Shown here: positions 1 to 6,028 of the stretch, piece by piece
How the letters are laid out: every line of letters begins with the position of its first letter
Numbering within the stretch: position 1 is the first letter of the stretch
Assembly (NCBI GenBank): GCA_937916035.1
Contig: CALGIH010000041.1
Location: forward strand, 1-8,642
From: an uncultured Lacinutrix sp.
Lineage (GTDB): Bacteria; Bacteroidota; Bacteroidia; Flavobacteriales; Flavobacteriaceae
Reading direction: 5' to 3'
Length of the DNA stretch: 8,642 bases
Translations under genes and position numbers: made by a program
Notes under the pieces: generated by a model
Told to the model about the DNA's origin: nothing
Seen by the model: the letters and a program-made list of their open reading frames with translations, nothing else
The model's database searches: none

Positions 1-30
1 GTTTGAGATGGTTGGGTTCGTGAGAATGAG

Positions 31-633
31 TTATGATAATACAGTAATAAATTCGCCAATAATTCTCATTTCGTTACTGTTTTCTTCATCAATAATTATA
101 TTTTTAAAACCTTTATCAAATGAGTTGGGTTTTAATATTATTGAATTATGTTGCCAACCTTCTTCTGAAACAGTTTTTTCGCTTGAATATGTTTTTACGG
201 TAAAGGTTGAATTAAAATCTGGGTCGTATGAGTCTTTGTTTTCAATTAATATAATTTTACCACTACGAGAACCAGCAAAATATTTTTTGAATAGACAAAT
301 TGAGTTATTTGAAATAATCTTATTCATTGATTCACCAATTACTCTACAAGCAAAATAATCTTCTGTAGCAAATCTTTCTGGAACAGACTTTAGATTATAT
401 TCTTTTCCATCTTGCATTTCACTAAAGGTTCCAGCTGCTGCGTAAAAATCGTATAATGGAACTGTGAATTGAGATGTTTTTTCTTCTTTTTCTAATAATT
501 GTAGTTCAGGTTTAATATTATTTTGAGGTAGTTTTTCTCTGTTAACAGCAGTTATGTAATTGTATAAATCATCTTTTACAGGCTGTTCTAATTGAAACTT
601 AAAGTGGACAACCGGTTTTCCAGAATCAGGCAT
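31..633 (-). CDS. S24-family (LexA/UmuD-like) peptidase domain protein, probably the C-terminal remnant of a larger protein
   Basis: This 200-residue protein has an S24 serine peptidase fold. A candidate Ala-Gly self-cleavage site (A67-G68 in YAAAGTF) is followed by the nucleophile motif GESMN (S102) and a Lys in FTVKTY (K147), which would complete the Ser-Lys dyad. The C-terminal strand (RIIGEFITVL) is typical of the fold. There is no N-terminal helix-turn-helix, so it is not a LexA or CI repressor. Residues 1-30 (GKPVVHFKFQLEQPVKDDLY) resemble the last strand of DUF3427, the C-terminal domain of certain superfamily 2 helicases; this is recalled family knowledge, not a search. The ATG lies inside the end of the Nudix gene (8-base overlap), so translation is probably coupled. 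The frame stays open only about seven codons upstream before a TAA. The gene looks more A+T-rich than polA. It may be a working small peptidase or a dead tail. Confidence 0.7.
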   Translation of the reverse strand: MPDSGKPVVHFKFQLEQPVKDDLYNYITAVNREKLPQNNIKPELQLLEKEEKTSQFTVPLYDFYAAAGTFSEMQDGKEYNLKSVPERFATEDYFACRVIGESMNKIISNNSICLFKKYFAGSRSGKIILIENKDSYDPDFNSTFTVKTYSSEKTVSEEGWQHNSIILKPNSFDKGFKNIIIDEENSNEMRIIGEFITVLS

Positions 634-949
634 TTCTGCTAGAAATGTGTTCGTTTAATTTAATGTTTTTCGTTTCTGAATAACATTTAAAACTATGCAT
701 TGTTAATTCAAAGTCAGGATATTCATGTACAACAGTTAAAAACAGACTATCTATCTTTGTTGGAATAAAATTTAATTCCTCAATTAACTCTCTTTTTAAA
801 GCGTCTTCTTTTGATTCTCCTTTTTCAATTTTCCCTCCAGGGAATTCAAATTTCTCAGAAATATAACTTAGCTTATTTTTAGGTCTTTGAACACAGAGAA
901 TTTCATTTTCAAAATTTATTATTGCAGCTACAACTTCAATTTTTTTCAT
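626..949 (-). CDS. MutT-like Nudix hydrolase, C-terminally shortened
   Basis: The N-terminus (MKKIEVVAAII) and the region up to LTMHSF match small MutT/NudG-type (deoxy)nucleoside triphosphate pyrophosphohydrolases, which hydrolyse oxidised or non-canonical NTPs to NMP and PPi. The Nudix box spans residues 39-61 and fits G-x5-E-x7-RE-U-x-EE-x-G-U, with G39, E45, R53, E54, E57 and E58 present and Asn instead of Gly at 60. The metal-binding core is therefore intact. The protein is only 107 residues, whereas the family is usually about 130. After LNEHIS it ends in SRNA, where relatives continue with a short tryptophan-containing stretch and a final helix that helps recognise the base. It starts 11 bases after the polA stop and overlaps the S24 gene, so a polA-led transcript is likely. 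Activity is uncertain because of the missing tail. Confidence 0.82.
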   Translation of the reverse strand: MKKIEVVAAIINFENEILCVQRPKNKLSYISEKFEFPGGKIEKGESKEDALKRELIEELNFIPTKIDSLFLTVVHEYPDFELTMHSFKCYSETKNIKLNEHISSRNA

Positions 950-960
950 CTAAATACTAT

Positions 961-3822
961 TTAATGCGCCTCCAACCAATTCAAACCAACATCCATTTCA
1001 ACATCCAAAGGAACATCCATCACAAAAGCACTCTCCATTTCGGTTTTAATCAATGTTTTCATTTCCTCTAATTCAGGTTTGTAAACATCAAACACCAATT
1101 CATCATGCACTTGTAACAACATTTTAGTTTTGTAGTTGCCTGCTTCGAGTTTGTTATAAATATTAATCATGGCAATTTTTATAATGTCTGCTGCACTCCC
1201 TTGTATGGGTGCATTGACGGCATTTCGTTCAGCTGCTCCTCGAACAATTGCATTGCGTGAATTGATATCTTTTAAATAACGACGTCTGTCTAAAACGGTT
1301 TTTACATAACCATTATCGCGAGCAAAATCGACTTGTTCACTCATATAAGCACGAAGTTTTGGATAGGTTTCGTAATATGTATCAATCAATTCTTTGGCCT
1401 CACCACGTGATAAATCAGTCTGATTGCTTAAGCCAAAAGCGGATACGCCATAGATAATCCCAAAGTTGACTGTTTTGGCATTGCTACGTTGTTCGCGAGT
1501 TACTTCTGCTAAAGGCACATTAAAAACTTTCGATGCTGTGGAAGCATGAATATCCTCACCATTTTTAAAGGCTGTAATCATGGTTTCTTCTTGGCTTAAA
1601 GCTGCAATGATTCGTAATTCTATTTGCGAATAATCTGCTGCCAATAAAGTGTAATTTTCATCTCGAGGAACAAATGCCTTGCGTACTTGTCGACCACGTT
1701 CGGTTCTAATTGGAATGTTCTGCAAGTTTGGATTGTTACTGCTCAAGCGTCCAGTTGCTGCAACGGTTTGCATATAATCTGTATGGACGCGTCCTGTTAA
1801 TGGTTCCACTTGAAGTGGTAAGGCATCTACATATGTACTCTTTAATTTGGCTAAACCACGATACTCTAAAATATGCCGAATAATCTCATGGTCTTTTGCC
1901 AAGTAACTTAGTATATCTTCGGACGTTGCATACTGTCCTGTTTTGGTTTTCTTAGGTTTATCTACTAGTTTTAATTTATCAAACAATATAATTCCTAATT
2001 GCTTTGGTGATGCGATGTTGAATGCTTCACCAGCTTCTTCATAAATGTTCTTTTCTAAAGTTGCAATATCACTATTGAGTTCTTCAGATAAAGAATTTAA
2101 GAACTTACCATCCAAATTAATACCTTCTAATTCCATGGCTGCAAGCACACGAAGTAAAGGCACTTCAATATCATCAAAGAGTTTTTGTGTATTGGCTTCA
2201 ACTAATTCTTTTTCAAAATGTTCTTTTAATTGCAGTGTAATATCAGAGTCTTCAACAGCATATTCCGTTTGCTTATCTAATGGAACATCTCGCATGGAGC
2301 GTTGATTTTTTCCTTTTTTACCAATCAATTCTGTAATAGAGATTGGCGTGTAATTTAGATAGGTCTCAGCCAACACTTCAATATTATGTCGCATATCTGG
2401 ATTGATGAGGTAATGCGCTAACATGGTATCAAATAGTTTGCCTTTTACAACAACCTTGTATTTGGCGAGCACTTTAATATCATATTTTAAATTCTGACCA
2501 ATTTTTTCGATGGCTTCGTTCTCAAAAAATGGTCTCAATTGCTCTATAAGCTCTTGAGCTTCGTCACGATTTTCTGGAAAAGGCATATAGAATCCCTTGC
2601 TAACTTCCCAAGAAAAAGCAATACCAACTAATTCTGCAATCAACGGATTTAATCCAGTAGTTTCAGTATCAAAACACACAGAAGTTTGCTGCATCAAGTT
2701 TTTAATAAAAAGCTTGGTTGCCATTCCAGGAGCGACACTTTGGTAAAAATGCGACGTGTTTTCGGCAGTTTTACGTGTAAATTCTGAAACAGTTTCAGTT
2801 GCAGCAGTAGCAGCATTACCAAACAACGAGAATTGTCCAGCACCTGCAGATTTTCCCTCTTTTGGAGTCGCTGGTGGCTTGTCATCTTCAACTTTAGATG
2901 TTTTAGGACTGTCTTGTGTACTGATCGCAGTCGAAGTGTCTGTAGCAAAAGTTTTATTAAAATTATCAATTAGACGTCTAAATTCTAATTCTTGAAAAAT
3001 TTCTGTGACTTTAGGAATATCAGGTTGAGACATTTCAAAATCTTTTTCATGAAAGTCTACAGGAACATCAAGCATAATAGTTGCTAGCTTTTTAGATAGC
3101 ATTCCTAATTCTTTAGCGCCTTCAATCTTTTCTTTCATTTTTCCTTTAAGCTCATGCGTATTCGCCAACAGGTTTTCCATGCTTCCATAAGCAGCTAAAA
3201 ATTTCTTAGCTGTTTTTTCTCCAACACCTGGAAGCCCTGGAATATTATCGGAAGCATCTCCCATCATTCCTAAAAAATCAATGACTTGTAAAGGATCAGT
3301 CACTTCAAATTTTTTCTGAACTTCAGGAATTCCCCAAGTTTCATAACCACCTCCAAACATTGGTCTGTACATAAATATATTTTCAGAAACGAGCTGCGCA
3401 AAATCTTTATCTGGAGTGACCATATACGTTTTGTAGCCTTCTTTTTCGGCTTTCTTGGCTAATGTACCAATCACATCATCGGCTTCATAACCTTCTTTCA
3501 CCATGATTGGAATGTGCATGGCTTTCAGGATTTCATAAATGTAAGGGACAGCTGTTTTTATACCTTCGGGAGTTGCATCGCGATTGGCTTTATATTCGCC
3601 ATACATTTCTACTCTGTCTGCACTTCCGCCTTTATCAAAACAAACCGCTAAATGATCTGGACGTTCACGTTTTATAACATCTAGTAACGAGTTCATAAAA
3701 CCCATAATGGCTGAGGTATCTTCTCCTTTTGAGTTAATTCTCGGATTTTTTATAAAGGCGTAATAACCACGAAAAATTAAAGCGTAAGCATCAACTAAGA
3801 AAAGGCGTTTTTGTTGTGACAT
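961..3822 (-). CDS. polA: DNA polymerase I
   Basis: This is a complete 953-residue Pol I for gap filling, primer removal and repair. The 5' nuclease domain (about 1-290) carries metal-binding acidic residues D11, D63, E113/D115/D116, D138/D140 and D189/D192, plus a helix-hairpin-helix (GLPGVGEKTA). A low-complexity linker (about 291-365) contains QFSLF at 330-334, a candidate sliding-clamp-binding motif. The 3'-5' exonuclease is intact: DTE (385-387), NLKYD (D448) and YAVED (Y521, D525). The polymerase has motif A DYSQIELR (D730, E735), motif B R779-K783-F787-Y791 and motif C VHDE (D907, E908). Phe at 787 is the ddNTP-discriminating type. The start is supported by MSQQKRLFLVDAYALIFR, matching family N-termini. 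It is transcribed away from iaaA, with the Nudix gene 11 bases downstream. The linker also shows a possible repeat-derived segment (residues 295-304). Confidence 0.98.
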   Translation of the reverse strand: MSQQKRLFLVDAYALIFRGYYAFIKNPRINSKGEDTSAIMGFMNSLLDVIKRERPDHLAVCFDKGGSADRVEMYGEYKANRDATPEGIKTAVPYIYEILKAMHIPIMVKEGYEADDVIGTLAKKAEKEGYKTYMVTPDKDFAQLVSENIFMYRPMFGGGYETWGIPEVQKKFEVTDPLQVIDFLGMMGDASDNIPGLPGVGEKTAKKFLAAYGSMENLLANTHELKGKMKEKIEGAKELGMLSKKLATIMLDVPVDFHEKDFEMSQPDIPKVTEIFQELEFRRLIDNFNKTFATDTSTAISTQDSPKTSKVEDDKPPATPKEGKSAGAGQFSLFGNAATAATETVSEFTRKTAENTSHFYQSVAPGMATKLFIKNLMQQTSVCFDTETTGLNPLIAELVGIAFSWEVSKGFYMPFPENRDEAQELIEQLRPFFENEAIEKIGQNLKYDIKVLAKYKVVVKGKLFDTMLAHYLINPDMRHNIEVLAETYLNYTPISITELIGKKGKNQRSMRDVPLDKQTEYAVEDSDITLQLKEHFEKELVEANTQKLFDDIEVPLLRVLAAMELEGINLDGKFLNSLSEELNSDIATLEKNIYEEAGEAFNIASPKQLGIILFDKLKLVDKPKKTKTGQYATSEDILSYLAKDHEIIRHILEYRGLAKLKSTYVDALPLQVEPLTGRVHTDYMQTVAATGRLSSNNPNLQNIPIRTERGRQVRKAFVPRDENYTLLAADYSQIELRIIAALSQEETMITAFKNGEDIHASTASKVFNVPLAEVTREQRSNAKTVNFGIIYGVSAFGLSNQTDLSRGEAKELIDTYYETYPKLRAYMSEQVDFARDNGYVKTVLDRRRYLKDINSRNAIVRGAAERNAVNAPIQGSAADIIKIAMINIYNKLEAGNYKTKMLLQVHDELVFDVYKPELEEMKTLIKTEMESAFVMDVPLDVEMDVGLNWLEAH
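2821..2835 (-). other. Candidate beta-clamp-binding motif in the PolA linker
   Basis: The codons here read QFSLF (PolA residues 330-334), which fits the bacterial clamp-binding pentapeptide Q-x-[S/D]-L-F. It sits in the flexible Ala/Ser/Thr-rich linker between the 5' nuclease and proofreading domains, a place accessible to DnaN. The match is seen directly; binding is inferred from the consensus. Confidence 0.55.
2913..2940. repeat. Possible degenerate dispersed-repeat segment inside polA
   Basis: On the plus strand this stretch contains CTGATCGCAGTCGAAGTG, which closely resembles a short repeat I recall as abundant between genes in Flavobacteriaceae (core CTGAGCGCAGTCGAAGTG). It encodes PolA residues 295-304 (DTSTAISTQD) in the variable linker, where an in-frame insertion would be tolerated. 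The likeness is by eye and the family is recalled, so confidence is low. Confidence 0.35.
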
Positions 3823-3844
3823 TGTAGTGTTTATATTGAAATGA

Positions 3845-3967
3845 ATGTCACCTTGAGCACTACCGAAATGAAAATATATTTTATTGAAGGTAACTTACAA
3901 AGTAAGCCGAAAGGTTTCAATGTTAAACATAAAAAGAGTTCTTTAATGCGCTCGAACCGACAGACTG
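3845..3967. repeat. Degenerate intergenic repeat traces between polA and iaaA
   Basis: The divergent intergenic region (3823-4057) holds two stretches that look like eroded copies of the flavobacterial repeat type. They are TCACCTTGAGCACTACCGAA starting near 3848, and GCGCTCGAACCGACAG at about 3948-3963 in the opposite sense. Between them is a perfect 13-base palindrome, CTTACAAAGTAAG (3894-3906). Read on the minus strand, its centre gives TTACTTTG, one base off the Bacteroidetes -7 consensus TAnnTTTG, but no well-spaced -33 element was found. No RNA gene or ORF of note was seen in the region. A role in polA expression is possible but unproven. Confidence 0.35.
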
Positions 3968-4033
3968 CAAATTACAATATCTTTAAAAACAAAAGAAGCT
4001 CATTTTAAAGAAAGTTATTAAAAAATCTCAACG

Positions 4034-4041
4034 TATTTTTG
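4034..4041 (+). promoter_or_regulatory. Candidate Bacteroidetes -7 promoter element for iaaA
   Basis: TATTTTTG matches the Bacteroidetes primary sigma -7 consensus TAnnTTTG exactly and ends 16 bases before the iaaA ATG, so the leader would be very short. No convincing TTTG-like -33 element lies at the usual distance upstream (about 4008-4017 is TTTTAAAGAA). In A+T-rich DNA this motif can arise by chance. Confidence 0.35.
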
Positions 4042-4057
4042 TAAAAAATAATTTGCA

Positions 4058-4987
4058 ATGAATAACTTCTCAATTGCCATACATGGAGGTGCTGGAACCT
4101 TAGTAAAAGGATTAATGACACTAGAATTAGAAGCGGAGTATAAGGCCGCATTAAAAACAGCACGAGATATTGGATATAAAATTCTTGAACAAGGAGGAAC
4201 AGCATTAGATGCCGTTGAATCTGCCGTAAACTCATTAGAGGATACGCCATTATTCAATGCCGGAAAAGGTGCTGTGTTTACCTATGAAGGTACTCATGAA
4301 ATGGATGCTTCCATCATGGATGGAAAAACTTTAGATGCAGGAGCGGTTAGTTTGGTTACAGGCATTAAAAATCCTGTGTCGTTGGCTAGAGATGTTATGG
4401 AAAAAAGCTATCATGTGTTTTTAGCTGGTGAAGGTGCTATGAAATTCGCAAAAAGCAATGGCTATGACATTGAAACTCCAGAGTATTTTTATGATGAAGT
4501 TCGTTACAAACAATGGCAAGGTATTAAGGATAGTGACAGCTTTCAGTTAGACCACAGTGTTAAAAAAGACGGCAAATTCGGAACTGTTGGAGCAGTAGCT
4601 TGTGATCAACATGGAAATATTGCTGGTGCAACATCAACAGGTGGAATGACAAATAAAAAATGGGGACGCGTTGGTGATTCACCAATGGTTGGAGCAGGCG
4701 TTTATGCTAATAATAAAACATGTGCCGTAAGTTGTACTGGAAGTGGCGAGTTTTTTATAAGAGGTGTTGTCGCGTATGATGTGTCTTGTTTAATGGAGCA
4801 CAAAGGACTTTCAGTCGAAGAAGCTTCAAACGAAGTCATTCATAAACGGATCCTTGAACTTAAAGGCGATGGAGGTTTAATTGCCATTGATGCTCAAGGA
4901 AATATTGCGATGCCTTTTAATACGGAAGGTATGTATCGTGCTTTTAAAACTTCCAAAGGGGAAGAAGAAATTTATATTTATAAGTAG
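4058..4987 (+). CDS. iaaA: Isoaspartyl peptidase / L-asparaginase (plant-type, Ntn hydrolase)
   Basis: This complete 309-residue protein belongs to the EcAIII/IaaA branch of N-terminal nucleophile hydrolases. It hydrolyses beta-aspartyl dipeptides (including beta-Asp-Arg from cyanophycin) and, more slowly, L-asparagine. It begins with the family N-terminus IAIHGGAG and has the sodium-loop region FNAGKG (N67). Autocleavage should occur at G175-T176 in KFGTVGAVACD, giving alpha and beta chains with T176 as nucleophile. Further active-site residues are T194 in STGG, R204 and D207 in GRVGDSP, and T227-G228 in CTGSGE. There is no signal peptide, so it is cytosolic. It faces a cyanophycinase remnant, a known functional partner: CphB makes the dipeptide and IaaA splits it. 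With that partner broken, its role may now be general turnover of isoaspartyl peptides. The start is fixed by homology; the gene is monocistronic within the window. Confidence 0.93.
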   Translation: MNNFSIAIHGGAGTLVKGLMTLELEAEYKAALKTARDIGYKILEQGGTALDAVESAVNSLEDTPLFNAGKGAVFTYEGTHEMDASIMDGKTLDAGAVSLVTGIKNPVSLARDVMEKSYHVFLAGEGAMKFAKSNGYDIETPEYFYDEVRYKQWQGIKDSDSFQLDHSVKKDGKFGTVGAVACDQHGNIAGATSTGGMTNKKWGRVGDSPMVGAGVYANNKTCAVSCTGSGEFFIRGVVAYDVSCLMEHKGLSVEEASNEVIHKRILELKGDGGLIAIDAQGNIAMPFNTEGMYRAFKTSKGEEEIYIYK

Positions 4988-4990
4988 TTT

Positions 4991-5085
4991 GTCATTGCGA
5001 ATCTCATTTTTATGAGATGTGGCAATCTGTTTATTTGAAGTTTCTAATAATGAGATTACCGCGTTACTTTGTTCCTCGTAATGAG
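4991..5085. repeat. 95-base imperfect inverted repeat (intergenic element) between convergent genes
   Basis: The ends are complementary: GTCATTGCGA (4991-5000) against TCGTAATGAG (5076-5085), 8 of 10 paired. Inside lies a perfect 7-bp hairpin, ATCTCAT-TTTT-ATGAGAT (5001-5018). A further imperfect stem follows, GTGGCAATCT (5019-5028) with AGATTACCGC (5053-5062). The layout and words (GTCATTGCGA, GTGGCAATCTG, GTTCCTCG) resemble a REP/MITE-like element I recall as widespread in Bacteroidota chromosomes. It fills almost the whole gap between the iaaA stop and the cphB remnant stop, and may act as a bidirectional transcription end or RNA-stabilising structure. No clear U-tract follows either stem. 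Confidence 0.7.
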
Positions 5086-5087
5086 GT

Positions 5088-5591
5088 CTAAATAAAATCA
5101 GCCTCAATAGGTAGCACACTAACTGTTCTGTTTTGGATGTCATATTGATCGCCATTTGAAAGTACATGAACAATCATATGCGTCATTGTCATTGGAGTGC
5201 CTTCTTCTAATAATTTTTCATTGTTATGAGAAAGCTCACTACCATCAAAAACGATGGCCATACCAGAGCCTATAACAGTACAATCGTTACCGTTTTTAAT
5301 AATAATCCCAGTGTCTTCTGCAAGACCAATGCCTAATAAACTAGGAAATTTAGCAACGGCTTCAGATACACGACCAAAGCGACCACGTTGAATGAAGTGC
5401 GTGTCGATCATTAACTCTGGAATTAAGCTCAGTCCTTTATACATAGTAACTGCACCTTTAACAAAGGCTTCTCTTGGGCTTCCGCCAGCAATCACAAAGC
5501 CTTCTTCGTTTTGATAACGATCTAAAAGGATTTTATGAATGGTAGTACCACCATTAACACTGATAATATCGGTGCTTTTCTTAAAGTTCAT
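5088..5591 (-). pseudogene. cphB: Cyanophycinase (peptidase S51) remnant, N-terminally truncated and lacking the catalytic serine loop
   Basis: The 167-residue ORF matches the C-terminal part of Bacteroidota cyanophycinases, exo-type serine peptidases that release beta-Asp-Arg from cyanophycin. It keeps DTHFIQRGRFGR (D63, catalytic-type His65), GIGLAEDTG (E92) and a normal C-terminus (RTVSVLPIEADFI). Full-length relatives have about 270-290 residues; roughly the first 110, with the GGxQ substrate-binding motif, are missing. In addition VIAG (33-36) runs straight into GSPREAF, whereas family members have VIAG-TSAGA-x-x-MS-x-x-MI-x-GG at this point. An in-frame deletion of about 15 codons has therefore removed the Ser nucleophile. 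The lost loop is inferred from remembered family sequences. The rest of the frame is intact, so decay is recent or the residue protein is retained. Called a pseudogene on the loss of the nucleophile and N-terminal third. Its stop abuts the inverted repeat; iaaA converges from the other side. Confidence 0.82.
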
Positions 5592-5624
5592 TTGTGTTTG
5601 CTCTAAAGGATTGATGTTTATTTT

Positions 5625-5765
5625 TTATGTTTTCTTTTTAGAAGCAACTTCAACTTCAGTCTTTATAGCAGTATTAAGTTCAGTCTTAGCATTTTCATCA
5701 CTGTTTTGTGCAGTCATTAGAAAAGGGGAAACTAAAATCGCTAGTGTTAATATTACTTTTTTCAT
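5625..5765 (-). CDS. Small exported protein, or signal-peptide remnant
   Basis: This 46-codon ORF encodes a typical Sec signal peptide (MKKVILTLAILVSPFLMTAQ: basic start, hydrophobic core 4-18, cleavage near A19). A short hydrophilic Glu/Lys/Thr-rich tail follows, ending KKKT. No domain is recognised. Its TAA stop (5625-5627) is the only stop between it and the cyanophycinase remnant, and both are in the same frame. It could be a real small secreted protein, as is common in Flavobacteriaceae, or the leftover 5' end of a gene whose middle was lost. The Bacteroidota CphB sequences I recall that resemble the downstream fragment lack such a leader, which favours a separate small gene, but this is weak. 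Confidence 0.5.
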   Translation of the reverse strand: MKKVILTLAILVSPFLMTAQNSDENAKTELNTAIKTEVEVASKKKT

Positions 5766-5832
5766 TATTTCTATTCTTGTAGGTTTCTGAAACAAATAAA
5801 CAACCGGAGCTAGTATGTAAGTGAATATAATT

Positions 5833-5957
5833 GATGAAGTGCATTAAAATGTGATTTTTTTTTAGGGGAAGACAACATGAAATATCGATGAAATGCATAC
5901 TTTTTCAATAATACTTAAAATGAATTTGTGTATTTCATCGATGTTTTATGTATTTCA
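5833..5957. repeat. Short repeated and inverted GATGAARTGCAT words upstream of the small exported ORF
   Basis: GATGAAGTGCAT (5833-5844) and GATGAAATGCAT (5887-5898) are direct repeats 54 bases apart. An inverted partner lies at 5931-5942 (TATTTCATCGAT), and a shorter inverted word TGTATTTCA at 5949-5957. ATCGATGAAAT (5884-5894) pairs perfectly with ATTTCATCGAT (5932-5942). The non-coding stretch 5766-5989 holds nothing else recognisable apart from an oligo-T run near 5853-5863. The words could be operator sites for the minus-strand small gene or remains of a mobile repeat. Confidence 0.45.
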
Positions 5958-5989
5958 AATAATTGAGAAACAGTCAATTAGCTTTTTTT

Positions 5990-6028
5990 GATTAAAAAGT
6001 CTGATTATTCCTTGTTGAAATAATCAGA
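5990..6028 (-). terminator. Rho-independent terminator overlapping the end of the glycosylasparaginase gene
   Basis: Read on the minus strand, TCTGATTATT and AATAATCAGA form a perfect 10-bp stem with a 9-base loop, followed by C and five Ts. The left arm is the coding sequence for the last residues (SDY...), and the TAA stop lies in the right arm. It should end the GH92-glycosylasparaginase transcript. The stem is A+T-rich, so it may be modest in strength. Confidence 0.75.

Noticed and set aside
8..358. Plus-strand 116-codon ORF opposite the S24 gene
   Set aside because: Its sequence is a hydrophobic antisense shadow of a recognisable minus-strand peptidase domain.
31..633. S24 protein as a LexA or phage CI repressor
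   Set aside because: There is no helix-turn-helix; the N-terminal 55 residues do not resemble a DNA-binding domain and no phage genes are nearby.
2694..2969. Overlapping 91-codon frame inside polA
   Set aside because: It is a Leu-rich shadow of the polA linker region in another frame, with no motif of its own.
3894..3906. CTTACAAAGTAAG palindrome as a firm polA operator or promoter
   Set aside because: The near-consensus -7 element has one mismatch and no -33 partner at the right distance; a 13-base palindrome alone is weak in A+T-rich DNA.
4991..5085. Small RNA gene or riboswitch between iaaA and the cphB remnant
   Set aside because: The hairpins are explained by the inverted-repeat element, it lies downstream of both genes, and no known aptamer pattern was seen.
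5539..5790. Plus-strand 83-codon hydrophobic ORF that could look like a membrane protein
   Set aside because: Its hydrophobic stretch is the reverse complement of the minus-strand small exported ORF and the start of the cphB remnant.
5698..5898. Minus-strand 66-codon ORF upstream of the small exported gene
   Set aside because: It is in a different frame from the signal-peptide ORF it overlaps, is rich in His, Ile and Asn, and matches nothing recognisable.
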